Source: Parapedobacter lycopersici (GTDB lineage Bacteria > Bacteroidota > Bacteroidia > Sphingobacteriales > Sphingobacteriaceae). From it: DNA of 64,000 nucleotides. This document shows positions 53,819-63,372 of the stretch, in pieces. Within the stretch, counting starts at the first letter, position 1, and every line of letters begins with the position of its first letter. The DNA is taken from contig NZ_JAMSLW010000002.1 in assembly GCF_024643285.1 (NCBI RefSeq), positions 248,001 to 312,000 on the forward strand, given 5' to 3'. The notes below the pieces were generated by a model. That model had not been told where the DNA came from and did not search any database. It saw only the letters and a list, made by a program, of their open reading frames with translations. Made by a program: the position numbers and the translations under genes.

Positions 53819-55069
53819 ATGGACAGAACATTACCAAAGAAAAAATGGAACAGTAAACGGATTACCCTGGTTGCCGGTGTATTGGGTATCCTCGCATTAA
53901 TATCCGCCAGTTATTATTTCACTTCCGGCAATTCGCAGCTCAACGTGGATGCCGAGCGCATTACCATATCCGAAGTAAAAGAAGATGCCTTCCGGGAATT
54001 CATACCCATTAATGGTACGGTATTACCGATTACGAGTATTTTCCTCGATGCTTCCGTAGGTGGCCGTGTGGAGGAAAAATTTGTGGAAGACGGGGCACAC
54101 CTCAAAAAGGGAGATCCGATTATGCGGCTTTCCAATACCGACCTGGAGCTGAGCCTGGTAAGCCAGGAGACCCAGGTATACAATAACCTTACCCAGATGC
54201 AGATCGCGCAGACCAGCGCCCAACAGGCCTCTATTGCCACCCGCAACCAGATGGCCGATGTGGAAAATGCCCTGAAGGAGGCCGAACGGGTATATAACCT
54301 GAATAAGTATCTTTACGAGAAAAAGGCGATCGGTTCGCAGGAATACCAGAAAGCCGTGAATGAATTCAATTACCAGAAAGAGCGGCTTACGCTGACCCGC
54401 GAAAACGTGTTGCAGGATTCCATCCGCAGCAAGCAGTCGCTGGAACAGAGCAAGCAGGTGTACGGGAGTACGATGTCGGCACTGGAGCTGATGCGCCAGA
54501 AGGTGGGCGACCTCATCCTCCGTGCGCCCGTGGATGGACAGTTGACCTCCTTCGATGCTGAAATCGGCCAGAACAAAACACCCGGCGAACGCTTAGGGCA
54601 AATTGACGTGCTTACCGGATTCAAAGTGCGCGCCGACATCGACGAGCATTACATTTCACGGATCTATCCCGACCTTGAAGGCGAGTTTACCTTTGCCGGC
54701 AAGAGCTATCGGTTGGTCATCAAAAAGGTATATACCCAGGTAACCAATGGCCGTTTCCAGGTGGACATGGAATTCGTAAACGAGGTCCCTGATGGCATCC
54801 GCCGTGGGCAGACACTGCAGATCCGCCTGGCGCTGAGCGATGAAACAAAAGCCGTGCTGCTGGCCAAGGGCGGATTTTATCAGCAAACCGGCGGCAACTG
54901 GGTGTTTAAAGTTTCGGAAGACGGAAATACGGCGTATCGGGTAGACGTGCAACTTGGCCGGCAAAATCCCGACTATTATGAGGTGATCAGCGGGTTGCAG
55001 CCCGGGGATAAAGTGGTAACATCCAGTTATGAAACGTATGACCGCGTGCAGGAATTGAATATTAAGTAA
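53819..55069 (+). CDS. HlyD/RND family periplasmic adaptor subunit
   Basis: 416-residue membrane fusion protein. One N-terminal membrane anchor (about 15-33) is followed by a barrel-sandwich (lipoyl) half at about 68-110 (GGRVEEKFVEDGAHLKKGDPI), a long coiled-coil hairpin (about 110-240) that meets TolC, the second lipoyl half (VGDLILRAPVDGQLTSF) and beta-barrel and membrane-proximal domains. The type resembles MacA adaptors for ABC exporters. The permease gene starts 7 bases later. It is the first gene of a plus-strand operon. Confidence 0.92.
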   Translation: MDRTLPKKKWNSKRITLVAGVLGILALISASYYFTSGNSQLNVDAERITISEVKEDAFREFIPINGTVLPITSIFLDASVGGRVEEKFVEDGAHLKKGDPIMRLSNTDLELSLVSQETQVYNNLTQMQIAQTSAQQASIATRNQMADVENALKEAERVYNLNKYLYEKKAIGSQEYQKAVNEFNYQKERLTLTRENVLQDSIRSKQSLEQSKQVYGSTMSALELMRQKVGDLILRAPVDGQLTSFDAEIGQNKTPGERLGQIDVLTGFKVRADIDEHYISRIYPDLEGEFTFAGKSYRLVIKKVYTQVTNGRFQVDMEFVNEVPDGIRRGQTLQIRLALSDETKAVLLAKGGFYQQTGGNWVFKVSEDGNTAYRVDVQLGRQNPDYYEVISGLQPGDKVVTSSYETYDRVQELNIK

Positions 55070-55076
55070 CAACGAG

Positions 55077-57455
55077 ATGATCAGAAATTACCTTAAGATC
55101 GCATTCCGGAACCTGGTTAAGAACAAGGTCTATTCCACCATTAATATTACCGGACTTGCCATCAGCCTGGCGGCGACGATCCTGATTTTGCTTTGGGTAT
55201 GGGACGAGCTGGGTTACGACCGGATGCACAGTAAGGCTGATCGCATTTATCAGTTGTCCAGTACTTTTGATATCACTTCGGATAATTTATGGCCGGTTGG
55301 GCCTCCGCCGCTGGCCGAATTTGGTAAAGCGGAGATACCAGGCATTGAAACTGCAACCCGTCTTTGGAAAAGCCGGGCGGTCATCACTACCATCAACGAC
55401 AACCATAAGTTTACCGAAAAAGGTCAGCATGTTGACCCGGCTTTCTTCGAGATTTTCGATTTTCCGCTGTTAGCCGGAGACCGGCAGCATCTTTTTCCTG
55501 ACAATCAATCCATTATACTAACAAAAGCATTGGCCAAAAAATACTTCGGCAACAATGAAGCGCTCGGGCAGACGGTGCTTGTAAACATGGACCCCCTTGT
55601 TGCAGCCGGGGAACGGAATTTCACAGTGACAGGCGTTATTGATGATTTCCCGCTGAATTCATCCATACAAACGGATTTTCTGCTGCCCTTTGATCTGCTC
55701 GATGAAATTCCGGGTACGGAAGGGATCTCCGAACAATGGGGCAACTTTGGCTTCCCAACTTATTTCCTATTAAAGGCAGGCACAGACCCACAAAAAGCAG
55801 CGAAACAGCTGGTCGACATTCACCGCAAAAACAATGAAAGTGAATTTTTCAACAGGTTAGTCTATTTTTTGCAGCCGCTTGAAAAAGTGCATTTATTTGA
55901 CGCCAAAGGAACGGAACGGGGTATGCAACAGGTACGCATTTTTGTGCTTGTCGCCGGTATTATTTTATTGATTGCCTGCGTGAATTACGTCAATCTCATT
56001 ACCGCACGTACCGCCCGGCGGGGAAAAGAGGTAGGTGTAAGAAAGGTCGTAGGAGCAAATCGCACCCACCTCTTTTACCAGTTTATTACCGAATCGGTTC
56101 TGGTATTTCTCATCGCAACGGTGCTTGCCATTGCATTGACATATGTGGGGATGCCCCTTTATAATAACCTGTCTGGCAAGGAGATGGAATTTAGCCTCCT
56201 GGATACGCGCATCTGGTTGCTGTTCGGCAGCACCCTGTTAGCGGTTGTGATACTGGCCGGCATCTATCCAGCGTTGCTGCTAACCACATTTAACCCCATA
56301 CCTGCATTAAAGGGAATGATGGCCGGCATTGGAAAAAACAGCGGTTTGCGTAAGACGTTGGTTGTATTCCAATTCAGTTGTTCCATTATCCTTATCATTT
56401 CCACCATTATGATCAGCAGGCAATTGGATTACATCCGCCAAAAGGAATTGGGCTATGACAAAGCGAACGTATTCTTGTTTCCACAGCTCAATTTTTTAAG
56501 TCGGTTTGAAGCGATCCGGACGGAACTGGAACGCCAACCGGGCATTAGAGGTGTTACTGCGGCCAGCGGCGACATCAGTAACATGGATACGGGCACAGGC
56601 GACATCGAATGGGAAGGGAAACCAGCAACTATGGCGAATTACATGGTGAGCTACATGGCAATTGACCATAAATTCATGGATGTTCTTGACGTACAGCTGA
56701 CTGAGGGCCGGGGGCTCACCGGTACCCCGGCCGATTCTGGCTATATGCTGCTCAACGAAACGGCGGTCAAGCAAATGGGACTGAAAAATCCCATCGGCAT
56801 GTCTATTGTTTTCCGCGACCGGCCCCGCACAGTCATCGGTGTAATAAAGGATTTCCACTTTAACGACTTAAAACAGGCTATCGGACCCTGTGTTTTGTTT
56901 TCGGATTCACGTTACGCGCTCGGAGGTATGTATGTCAAAACTTCGGGGACAGATGCATCATTAGCTTTGGATGCCGTAAAGAAACTATGGAAGCAGTATA
57001 ACAGTGCATTCGAGTTAGATTACCATTTCATGGATGAATCGTTTGATAATTTTTATAAAAGCGATATTCAGGTGGGAAAACTGTTTAACATATTCGCCGG
57101 CATCGCCATTTTAATCTCCTGTCTCGGCCTATTCGGACTGGTGACATTTACGGCGGAAACCAAGGTGAAGGAAATCGGCATACGCAAAACACTCGGCGCC
57201 AGCGTGACCAATGTGGTGCTGTTGATATCGCGTGACTTTCTCCTGCTAGTTGGTCTGTCACTGTTAGTCGCTTTTCCAGTTGGCTGGTGGATGATGAACA
57301 GCTGGTTAGCCAATTATGTATACCACACCGGTATCGAATGGTGGGTATTCGTTGTTGCAGGAACGGCCGCCTTCGCCATTGCAGCTATCACGGTATGCGG
57401 AAAGTCCGTAAAAGCGGCGCAGGAAAACCCAATAAAAGCGTTAAGAACAGAATAA
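55077..57455 (+). CDS. MacB/FtsX family ABC permease 1
   Basis: 792-residue permease without an ATPase domain. It starts MIRNYLKIAFRNLVKNKVYS and has a first membrane helix (about 20-42), a large MacB-type periplasmic domain (about 45-275), three helices (about 283-305, 335-360, 380-405), then another helix and periplasmic domain (about 425-660) and a final FtsX bundle (about 670-775). Two FtsX units in one chain mean it could make a complete transmembrane unit alone. It ends KAAQENPIKALRTE. MacB-type permeases move substrate from periplasm to the TolC duct by mechanotransmission. It is followed by the ATPase gene after 71 bases. Confidence 0.9.
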   Translation: MIRNYLKIAFRNLVKNKVYSTINITGLAISLAATILILLWVWDELGYDRMHSKADRIYQLSSTFDITSDNLWPVGPPPLAEFGKAEIPGIETATRLWKSRAVITTINDNHKFTEKGQHVDPAFFEIFDFPLLAGDRQHLFPDNQSIILTKALAKKYFGNNEALGQTVLVNMDPLVAAGERNFTVTGVIDDFPLNSSIQTDFLLPFDLLDEIPGTEGISEQWGNFGFPTYFLLKAGTDPQKAAKQLVDIHRKNNESEFFNRLVYFLQPLEKVHLFDAKGTERGMQQVRIFVLVAGIILLIACVNYVNLITARTARRGKEVGVRKVVGANRTHLFYQFITESVLVFLIATVLAIALTYVGMPLYNNLSGKEMEFSLLDTRIWLLFGSTLLAVVILAGIYPALLLTTFNPIPALKGMMAGIGKNSGLRKTLVVFQFSCSIILIISTIMISRQLDYIRQKELGYDKANVFLFPQLNFLSRFEAIRTELERQPGIRGVTAASGDISNMDTGTGDIEWEGKPATMANYMVSYMAIDHKFMDVLDVQLTEGRGLTGTPADSGYMLLNETAVKQMGLKNPIGMSIVFRDRPRTVIGVIKDFHFNDLKQAIGPCVLFSDSRYALGGMYVKTSGTDASLALDAVKKLWKQYNSAFELDYHFMDESFDNFYKSDIQVGKLFNIFAGIAILISCLGLFGLVTFTAETKVKEIGIRKTLGASVTNVVLLISRDFLLLVGLSLLVAFPVGWWMMNSWLANYVYHTGIEWWVFVVAGTAAFAIAAITVCGKSVKAAQENPIKALRTE

Positions 57456-57500
57456 GTTAACTATAAACACATGTGCCCGCGCGCTCAGTTTAACTGATGC

Positions 57501-57520
57501 AGCTAAGGCCAATTGCTGAT
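57501..57520 (+). repeat. short 7-bp array before the ABC ATPase gene
   Basis: AGCTAA, then the heptads GGCCAAT and TGCTGAT, end 6 bases before the ATG at 57527. This is the least regular of the arrays. Confidence 0.4.
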
Positions 57521-57526
57521 AACAAC

Positions 57527-58201
57527 ATGATCAAAATCTCCAATCTCCAAAAATTCTACCGCACCGAGGAAGTGGAAACGGTAGCGCTCAACGACCTGAG
57601 CATCCACGTCAAAGAAGGTGAATTCGTTGCCGTCATGGGACCATCGGGCTGCGGAAAGTCGACACTGCTGAATATTGTTGGTCTGCTGGACGACCTGGAT
57701 GAGGGAAGCTACCTGTTTAACAATATTGAGGTGGCCAAATTCAACGAACGCAAACGTTCTGATCTGCGCAAGCACAATATCGGTTTCGTGTTCCAAAGCT
57801 TCAACCTGATTGATGAGCTGACGGTATTTGAAAACGTGGAACTGCCGCTGATTTATACAAAAGTACCTGCGGCTGAACGTAAAAGACGGGTGGAGGAGGT
57901 GCTGGAAAAAGTGCAGATCATGCACCGGCGCAATCACTTTCCGCAGCAGCTCTCCGGCGGACAGCAACAGCGGGTGGCCGTCGCCCGTGCCGTGGTAAAC
58001 CATCCCAAGCTGATCCTGGCGGATGAGCCCACGGGTAACCTTGATTCGAACAACGGTAACGAGGTAATGCAGCTGCTGACGGAGCTCAACGAAGCGGGAA
58101 CCACCATTGTAATGGTAACGCACAGCGAGCACGATGCCCGCTTTGCCGACCGGGTAATCCGCATGCTGGATGGCCAGGTGCTGATGGAGACGGTGGGGTA
58201 G
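57527..58201 (+). CDS. ABC transporter ATP-binding protein, MacB/LolD type
   Basis: 224 residues from the ATG at 57527 (MIKISNLQKFYRTEEVETVALND), the usual LolD/MacB ATPase length; an in-frame ATG at 57497 would add ten atypical residues. It shows Walker A GPSGCGKST, Q-loop VFQSFNL, signature LSGGQQQR, Walker B LILADEPTGNLDS and the switch His in VTHSEHD. This is the only ATPase in the window for at least four MacB-like permeases, so it is probably shared by them. An inverted-repeat element lies immediately downstream. Confidence 0.94.
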   Translation: MIKISNLQKFYRTEEVETVALNDLSIHVKEGEFVAVMGPSGCGKSTLLNIVGLLDDLDEGSYLFNNIEVAKFNERKRSDLRKHNIGFVFQSFNLIDELTVFENVELPLIYTKVPAAERKRRVEEVLEKVQIMHRRNHFPQQLSGGQQQRVAVARAVVNHPKLILADEPTGNLDSNNGNEVMQLLTELNEAGTTIVMVTHSEHDARFADRVIRMLDGQVLMETVG

Positions 58202-58205
58202 GTGC

Positions 58206-58286
58206 TGTTTTAGCCTATTGCTCCCCGTCTGGATCCGGGGCGCTTCGCTGCCGTCTCCAAGGCCGGGATCGCAACAGGCTAAAACA
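58206..58286. repeat. 81-bp structured inverted-repeat element inside the efflux operon
   Basis: Arms of 16 bases at 58206-58221 and 58271-58286 pair at 15 of 16 positions. The 49-base interior contains a further CCCC/GGGG stem. It starts 4 bases after the ATPase stop. It may be a small REP/MITE-like element or an intercistronic mRNA hairpin that tunes expression of the downstream permeases. Confidence 0.65.
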
Positions 58287-58346
58287 AATAGTGGGTGGAA
58301 GCGAAAGAATAACGGCGAACTACTTTTAACCGGAGGACAATGCCAA

Positions 58347-58374
58347 AGCTAATTGCTAACGGCTAACAGCTATA
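58347..58374 (+). repeat. 7-bp array before permease 2
   Basis: Four consecutive heptads including TGCTAAC and GGCTAAC, ending 1 base before the ATG at 58376. Confidence 0.65.
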
Positions 58375-58375
58375 A

Positions 58376-60808
58376 ATGATGAAAAATACGCTCAAAATCA
58401 CGCTACGAAACCTGAACAAGAGCAGGCTGTTCACTGCACTCAATGGTATTGGGTTAGCGGTGGGACTGGCCGGATTCATGCTCATTGCCGCCTATGTAAT
58501 CGATGAGCTGAGCTTTGACCGTTTTCATGAAAATGCCGAACGGATTGTACGTGTTGATGCCCATATTGGCATCGGCGAAAGCAGCCTGGACATGGCACAG
58601 ACCAGTGACATGATGGGCGGGGTATTAAAGAATGACTATCCCGAAGTGGAGGAATATGCGCGTATCTATGCCGCAACAGGATCGAAATTAATCAAAAAAC
58701 AGACGCATTGGATTAATGAACCCAGTGTAGCGCATGCAGATTCCACCTTCTTCCGGGTGTTCACGTTCCAGGGGATAACCGGCGACATCCAAACGGCACT
58801 GGCCGGCCCCAACAAGGTGGTGCTTTCCGCTTCAGCCGCCAAAAGGTATTTTAACACCACGGATGCGGTTGGCAAAACGCTGGAAACAAATGACAACGGG
58901 AATACCGTGTATGAGGTGACCGCAGTCATCGAAGATATGCCCCGGAATTCGCATTTCCGGTATGACATGCTGTTTTCCATGGACAATGCCCATTATGGCG
59001 ACTGGGGCGAATTTTTATCCCATAATTTTAACACTTACCTCCTGCTGCGGCCGGGAACGGATACGGAAGCACTGGAAGCGCGGTTGGAACAATACGTTCA
59101 AAAATACTGTTTGCCCGCGGCGAAGGGTATCATGGATATTTCCAGCATGGAGGAGTTCCGTCGGCAGGGTAATCGGTTCTATTACGCGCTTACACCGCTT
59201 ACTGACATTCACCTGCATTCAAACCTGACTGGTGAACTGGGGCCGAATGGCAATATCCAGTATGTGTATATTTTCGGGGCGATATCCCTGTTCATCCTGC
59301 TGATTGCCTGTGTGAACTTCATGAACCTCTCGCTGGCCCGGTCAGCTAACCGCGCCAAAGGTGTGAGTGTTCGCAAAGTGCTCGGCTCCTCAAAAGGAGC
59401 ATTGATTGGGCAATTCCTAGCCGAGTCTGTCTTCCTGTCGGTATGCGCAACTGTACTGGCACTGCTGCTCGTTTTTGCCATTCTGCCCCTGTTCAATACG
59501 ATTTCGGGCAAGTCCCTCATTTTTGCCGACATCATAAATTGGCGCACGCTTCCGCTGGTTCTACTGCTGTCGCTGGGCACCGGCGTGGTTGCCGGCTACT
59601 ACCCGGCGTTGTTTCTTTCGGCAGCCAAACCGGTAAAAGTGCTGAAATCGCAGACTGTTATTGCATCAGCAAAAAGCCCCATGCGCAATGCACTGGTGGT
59701 GTTTCAATTTACCGCTTCCATTGTCCTTATCATCGGCACGTTGGTCGTTGCCCGTCAACTGCAATATATCCAAAGCAAACAGCTGGGTTACGAGCGTGAA
59801 AACATGATCCTCGTTAACGATTACTATGCGCTGGGCAACCAAACGAAAACATTCCGGGACGAGGTGCTGCAACTATCGGGCGTAAAAATGGGTACGATCA
59901 GCGGATTCCTGCCGGTGTCGTCCTCAAACCGCAGTGACAATACATATTCCCGCGGGGCGGTGATGTCGGGCACCAATTCGGTATCCATGCAGAGCTGGCG
60001 GGTAGACGATCAGTACCTGCCTACATTTGGCCTGGAGCTGAAAGCGGGGCGGAATTTTGACCACACCCGGCCTGCGGATTCAACGGCGGTGATCCTGAAC
60101 GAAATTGCAGTCAGGAACCTGGGCTACACCGGTGATCCCGTTGGCGAAAAACTTTATTTCACCTTGAATGGCGAGCCGGTGGCATACGACATTATCGGCG
60201 TGGTAAAAGATTTCAATTTTGAATCGTTGCGCGATCCCGTAACACCGCTGGGCTTTTTCCTGAAGGATCACCCGATACAGGCTGCATTTAAGGTACAGCA
60301 GGCCAATATACCGGCGTTGATCAGCCAGATGGAACAGCTGTGGGATAACATGGCTCCCGGATATCCATTTTCCTACCGGTTTATGGATGACGCATTCGAC
60401 GCCATGTACCGCAGCGAGCAGCGGACAGGGCTATTAAGTTTGTGTTTTTCTACCATAGCCATCCTGATTGCCTGTCTGGGCCTGTTCGGCCTCGCCGCCT
60501 TCACCGCGGAGCAACGCACAAAGGAAATCGGTGTCCGCAAGGTACTGGGTGCTTCGGTATCCGGCATCGTGCAGTTGCTGTCCAAAGATTTTATAAGACT
60601 TGTGCTGTTTGCCTTGGTCATCGCCTCACCCATTGCCTGGTGGGCGATGAACCATTGGTTGCAGGATTTTGCCTACCACATCGACATCCAGTGGTGGATG
60701 TTTGCGGTGGCTGGCCTGGCGGCCGTGGTGATTGCTTTACTGACGGTGAGTTTTCAGGCTGTAAAAGCGGCGGTGGCCAATCCGGTCGAATCTTTACGTG
60801 ATGAGTGA
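58376..60808 (+). CDS. MacB/FtsX family ABC permease 2
   Basis: 810-residue two-unit FtsX permease, starting MMKNTLKITLRNLNKSRLF with a first helix at about 20-42. It has the periplasmic MacB core domain, central helices (about 295-320, 345-375, 390-415), a second core domain, and the final bundle. FGLAAFTAEQRTKEIGVRKVLGASV before the last helices is a typical FtsX signature, and the tail is KAAVANPVESLRDE. It has clearly diverged from permease 1, so it is not a recent duplicate. It comes after the ATPase and shares that partner, by inference. The second codon is also ATG, so the start could be 58379. Confidence 0.9.
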   Translation: MMKNTLKITLRNLNKSRLFTALNGIGLAVGLAGFMLIAAYVIDELSFDRFHENAERIVRVDAHIGIGESSLDMAQTSDMMGGVLKNDYPEVEEYARIYAATGSKLIKKQTHWINEPSVAHADSTFFRVFTFQGITGDIQTALAGPNKVVLSASAAKRYFNTTDAVGKTLETNDNGNTVYEVTAVIEDMPRNSHFRYDMLFSMDNAHYGDWGEFLSHNFNTYLLLRPGTDTEALEARLEQYVQKYCLPAAKGIMDISSMEEFRRQGNRFYYALTPLTDIHLHSNLTGELGPNGNIQYVYIFGAISLFILLIACVNFMNLSLARSANRAKGVSVRKVLGSSKGALIGQFLAESVFLSVCATVLALLLVFAILPLFNTISGKSLIFADIINWRTLPLVLLLSLGTGVVAGYYPALFLSAAKPVKVLKSQTVIASAKSPMRNALVVFQFTASIVLIIGTLVVARQLQYIQSKQLGYERENMILVNDYYALGNQTKTFRDEVLQLSGVKMGTISGFLPVSSSNRSDNTYSRGAVMSGTNSVSMQSWRVDDQYLPTFGLELKAGRNFDHTRPADSTAVILNEIAVRNLGYTGDPVGEKLYFTLNGEPVAYDIIGVVKDFNFESLRDPVTPLGFFLKDHPIQAAFKVQQANIPALISQMEQLWDNMAPGYPFSYRFMDDAFDAMYRSEQRTGLLSLCFSTIAILIACLGLFGLAAFTAEQRTKEIGVRKVLGASVSGIVQLLSKDFIRLVLFALVIASPIAWWAMNHWLQDFAYHIDIQWWMFAVAGLAAVVIALLTVSFQAVKAAVANPVESLRDE

Positions 60809-60856
60809 TCGGTGGTTTGTGATCAGTAATGAAAACAAGTAAAGGGTGATGGGTAA
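60802..60856 (-). repeat. 7-bp array (minus-strand orientation) after permease 2
   Basis: Seven heptads, with one 6-base gap unit, read on the plus strand as TGAGTGA, TCAGTAA, AGGGTGA and similar (core RGTRA). The first unit overlaps the permease 2 stop codon. The minus-strand core YAC-type resembles the other arrays. Confidence 0.55.
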
Positions 60857-60929
60857 TTGAATAAGCAGAAATGAAGTAGCATCAGGGTAATGGAGTAAAA
60901 ATAGCTGTAATGGCATGGTGGGTTACTAC

Positions 60930-60957
60930 CATCGGCCACCAACCACTGAAAACGAAA
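60930..60957 (+). repeat. 7-bp array before permease 3
   Basis: Four heptads including CACCAAC and CACTGAA, ending 3 bases before the ATG at 60961. Thirteen bases are identical to the array of the radical SAM gene at 25 kb. Confidence 0.55.
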
Positions 60958-60960
60958 AAA

Positions 60961-63333
60961 ATGATAAAGAACTATTTCAAAACCGCGTGGCGAAGCATCG
61001 TAAAAAATAAGTTTTATACGATGATTAACGTGATCGGGCTATCGTTAAGCATAGCTACGTCATTGGTTATCTTCTGTATCATCCGTTTTGAGACAAGCTT
61101 TGATCATTATCACCATGCATCCGACCGCCTGTATAAAGTGATGTCGCACGATGTCTTCGGTGAATTAAATTCCCATATTCCCCAAGGATTGATGAAGGCC
61201 CTTCGTCAGCAGTTTCCAGAAATAGAAAAGGCAGCTACGGTGTATCGTTTTGATCCCTCGGTTATCCATGCGGGTGAACAAAACTTCAAAGCGGAGAACT
61301 CCTATTTTGTACACCCGGAGTTTTTTGATATGATCGATGTGGAATGGGTAAAAGGTTCTCCGGATGTTTCGCTTACCCAGCCTTACCAGGTTGTATTGGA
61401 TGAGCCTACCGCGCTCCGTCTCTTTAATGGTGACGCTATGGGTAAAACCATCCGATATGACAATAAATTTGACGTAACTGTATCAGGTATTATTAAAGCA
61501 GTTCCACCGAACTCAGACTTTCAGCTGAGGTTCATTTTTTCGCATGAAACACTGGCAAAATATATGCCTGAAATGGCCAATGCGGATTATTGGGATGGTG
61601 GGGATTCCTGGCATCAGGGTTACGTCTTACTTAAGCCTGGCGTAAATCCGACTGATATTGAATCGGGTATTAATAAACTAATTCAATCTTATCTGGCCGA
61701 CAACAAAACACATTACAAAAGCTTTACCTTATTACCTTTCTCTGCAATCCATTTTGATACCATCACCGATATTTTCAATTATGCAACCCCGGGATGGCTG
61801 TTATATGTTTTAGGAGGTGCGGCAGTTTTACTATTGCTCATTGCCTGTATTAATTATATCAATATTGCCATGGCACAGGCTATGTTGCGTGACAAGGAAA
61901 CAGGTATACGAAAAGTACTGGGCGGAACCCGATGGCAGATTATCGCCTCTTTTATGGTTGAAACAGCGGTGATTGTGTCCATATCCTTAATCGTCGGCGT
62001 TTTCCTGGCTAACGCAATGCTTCCTTACTCGGGCCAGTTATTAAATACACAGGTATCATTGGCCGACTATTGGGATATCGGTGCTATACTTTTTATAGGC
62101 TGCACCTCGCTTTCGCTTTGTGTGGTAGCGGGTGGATATCCCGGATGGATGCTGGCACATTTCTCACCTGCAAAACTCCTCCGTACCACGCTGTTTGTCC
62201 CTCGCGCAGGAGGATTTGCCCTGCGGAAAGTATTGCTGGTGTCTCAATTTATCATCGCACAGTTGTTGATAATCTGTACAATCATAGGCATCCGACAGGT
62301 AAACTACCTTTATGATAAAGAATTGGGATTTGATAAAACGGGCATTATAGCCGTCAATATGCCCAACGCTGAACATATTTTCAGGGAACGATTACGGAAT
62401 AACCTCTTGCAACATCCAGCAATTAAAGAAGTAACATTCGGTTTAACTACGCCATCAAGTATTCATAACTGGTGGTGGGGACAGGTTAAATACCCAGGCC
62501 TGATTCACGGTGAGGAGCAGTTTCGCCAGCAATTCGTCGATACGAATTATTTTAATTTTTTTAATATCGCTTTAATTGCGGGACGTAATTTTAATCAGGC
62601 TGACACCACAAGAGCCGTCGCGATGATAAATGAAAAAGCCGCACACGAAATGGGGCATTTAAACGCGTCGGCAGCTATCGGAAACCGCATAGAAATGTGG
62701 GGCGACACGTATGAGGTTACCGGGGTTGTCGATAACTACATTTCCCAAAGCCTAAAAGAAGACATTACACCACATATTTATTTTTACAATGGCCGCTTCT
62801 TTACAGCCATGATCCGAATAGCTCCGGCAGAGCGCAGTGAGGCAATAGCGGCTATCCGCGAGGAATGGAAGCCGATTTTTCCAAACAACTTTTTTGAATA
62901 CCGCTTCCTGGATGATGAGTTAAAAACCTTTTACAGCGGGGAAAACAAGTTTGCTGGCATGCTCTCCTTATTCACGGTAATAAGTGTGATAACCAGCTGT
63001 TTGGGGATATTCGGGTTGGTTTCGTTTATCTGCCGACGCAAAACGAAGGAAATTGGGATCCGTAAAGTGCTTGGCGCGTCAGTAGTTCATATCGTGCGGA
63101 TGCTGGCATCCGATTTTATGAAACTTATTGCTGTAGCTATTCTTATTGCCTCCCCTATTGCGTGGTGGGCTATGAATAAGTGGCTAACTGAATATACTTA
63201 CCGCGTGAATATAGCATGGTGGATTTTCGCTATTGCGGGATTGATAGCAGTTGTTGTTGTGACAATTACTGTAAGCTTCCAAACTATCCGGGCGGCCGTG
63301 GCCAACCCCGTGGACTCGTTGAGGGATGAATGA
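60961..63333 (+). CDS. MacB/FtsX family ABC permease 3
   Basis: 790 residues from the ATG at 60961 (MIKNYFKTAWRSIVKNKFYTM); an in-frame ATG at 60910 would add 17 residues including part of the repeat array. Layout as in the previous permeases: one helix (about 21-40), MacB core, three helices, second core, final FtsX bundle with FGLVSFICRRKTKEIGIRKVLGASV, and the tail RAAVANPVDSLRDE. The C-terminal tail matches permease 2 more closely than permease 1, but the periplasmic domains are quite different, which suggests different substrates. The gene looks more AT-rich than permease 2. Confidence 0.9.
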   Translation: MIKNYFKTAWRSIVKNKFYTMINVIGLSLSIATSLVIFCIIRFETSFDHYHHASDRLYKVMSHDVFGELNSHIPQGLMKALRQQFPEIEKAATVYRFDPSVIHAGEQNFKAENSYFVHPEFFDMIDVEWVKGSPDVSLTQPYQVVLDEPTALRLFNGDAMGKTIRYDNKFDVTVSGIIKAVPPNSDFQLRFIFSHETLAKYMPEMANADYWDGGDSWHQGYVLLKPGVNPTDIESGINKLIQSYLADNKTHYKSFTLLPFSAIHFDTITDIFNYATPGWLLYVLGGAAVLLLLIACINYINIAMAQAMLRDKETGIRKVLGGTRWQIIASFMVETAVIVSISLIVGVFLANAMLPYSGQLLNTQVSLADYWDIGAILFIGCTSLSLCVVAGGYPGWMLAHFSPAKLLRTTLFVPRAGGFALRKVLLVSQFIIAQLLIICTIIGIRQVNYLYDKELGFDKTGIIAVNMPNAEHIFRERLRNNLLQHPAIKEVTFGLTTPSSIHNWWWGQVKYPGLIHGEEQFRQQFVDTNYFNFFNIALIAGRNFNQADTTRAVAMINEKAAHEMGHLNASAAIGNRIEMWGDTYEVTGVVDNYISQSLKEDITPHIYFYNGRFFTAMIRIAPAERSEAIAAIREEWKPIFPNNFFEYRFLDDELKTFYSGENKFAGMLSLFTVISVITSCLGIFGLVSFICRRKTKEIGIRKVLGASVVHIVRMLASDFMKLIAVAILIASPIAWWAMNKWLTEYTYRVNIAWWIFAIAGLIAVVVVTITVSFQTIRAAVANPVDSLRDE

Positions 63334-63346
63334 TGTTGCAATAAGC

Positions 63347-63364
63347 TATAAAGCGGTATAAAGC
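63347..63364 (+). repeat. two copies of TATAAAGC 10 bases apart
   Basis: TATAAAGC at 63347 and 63357 in the 39-base gap before permease 4. The period is 10, not 7, so it differs from the heptad arrays. Confidence 0.5.
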
Positions 63365-63372
63365 ATACAACA

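Noticed and set aside
58347-60957. Heptad arrays as a CRISPR array
   Set aside because: Units are 7 bases, contiguous and degenerate, with no spacers; no cas gene in the window.
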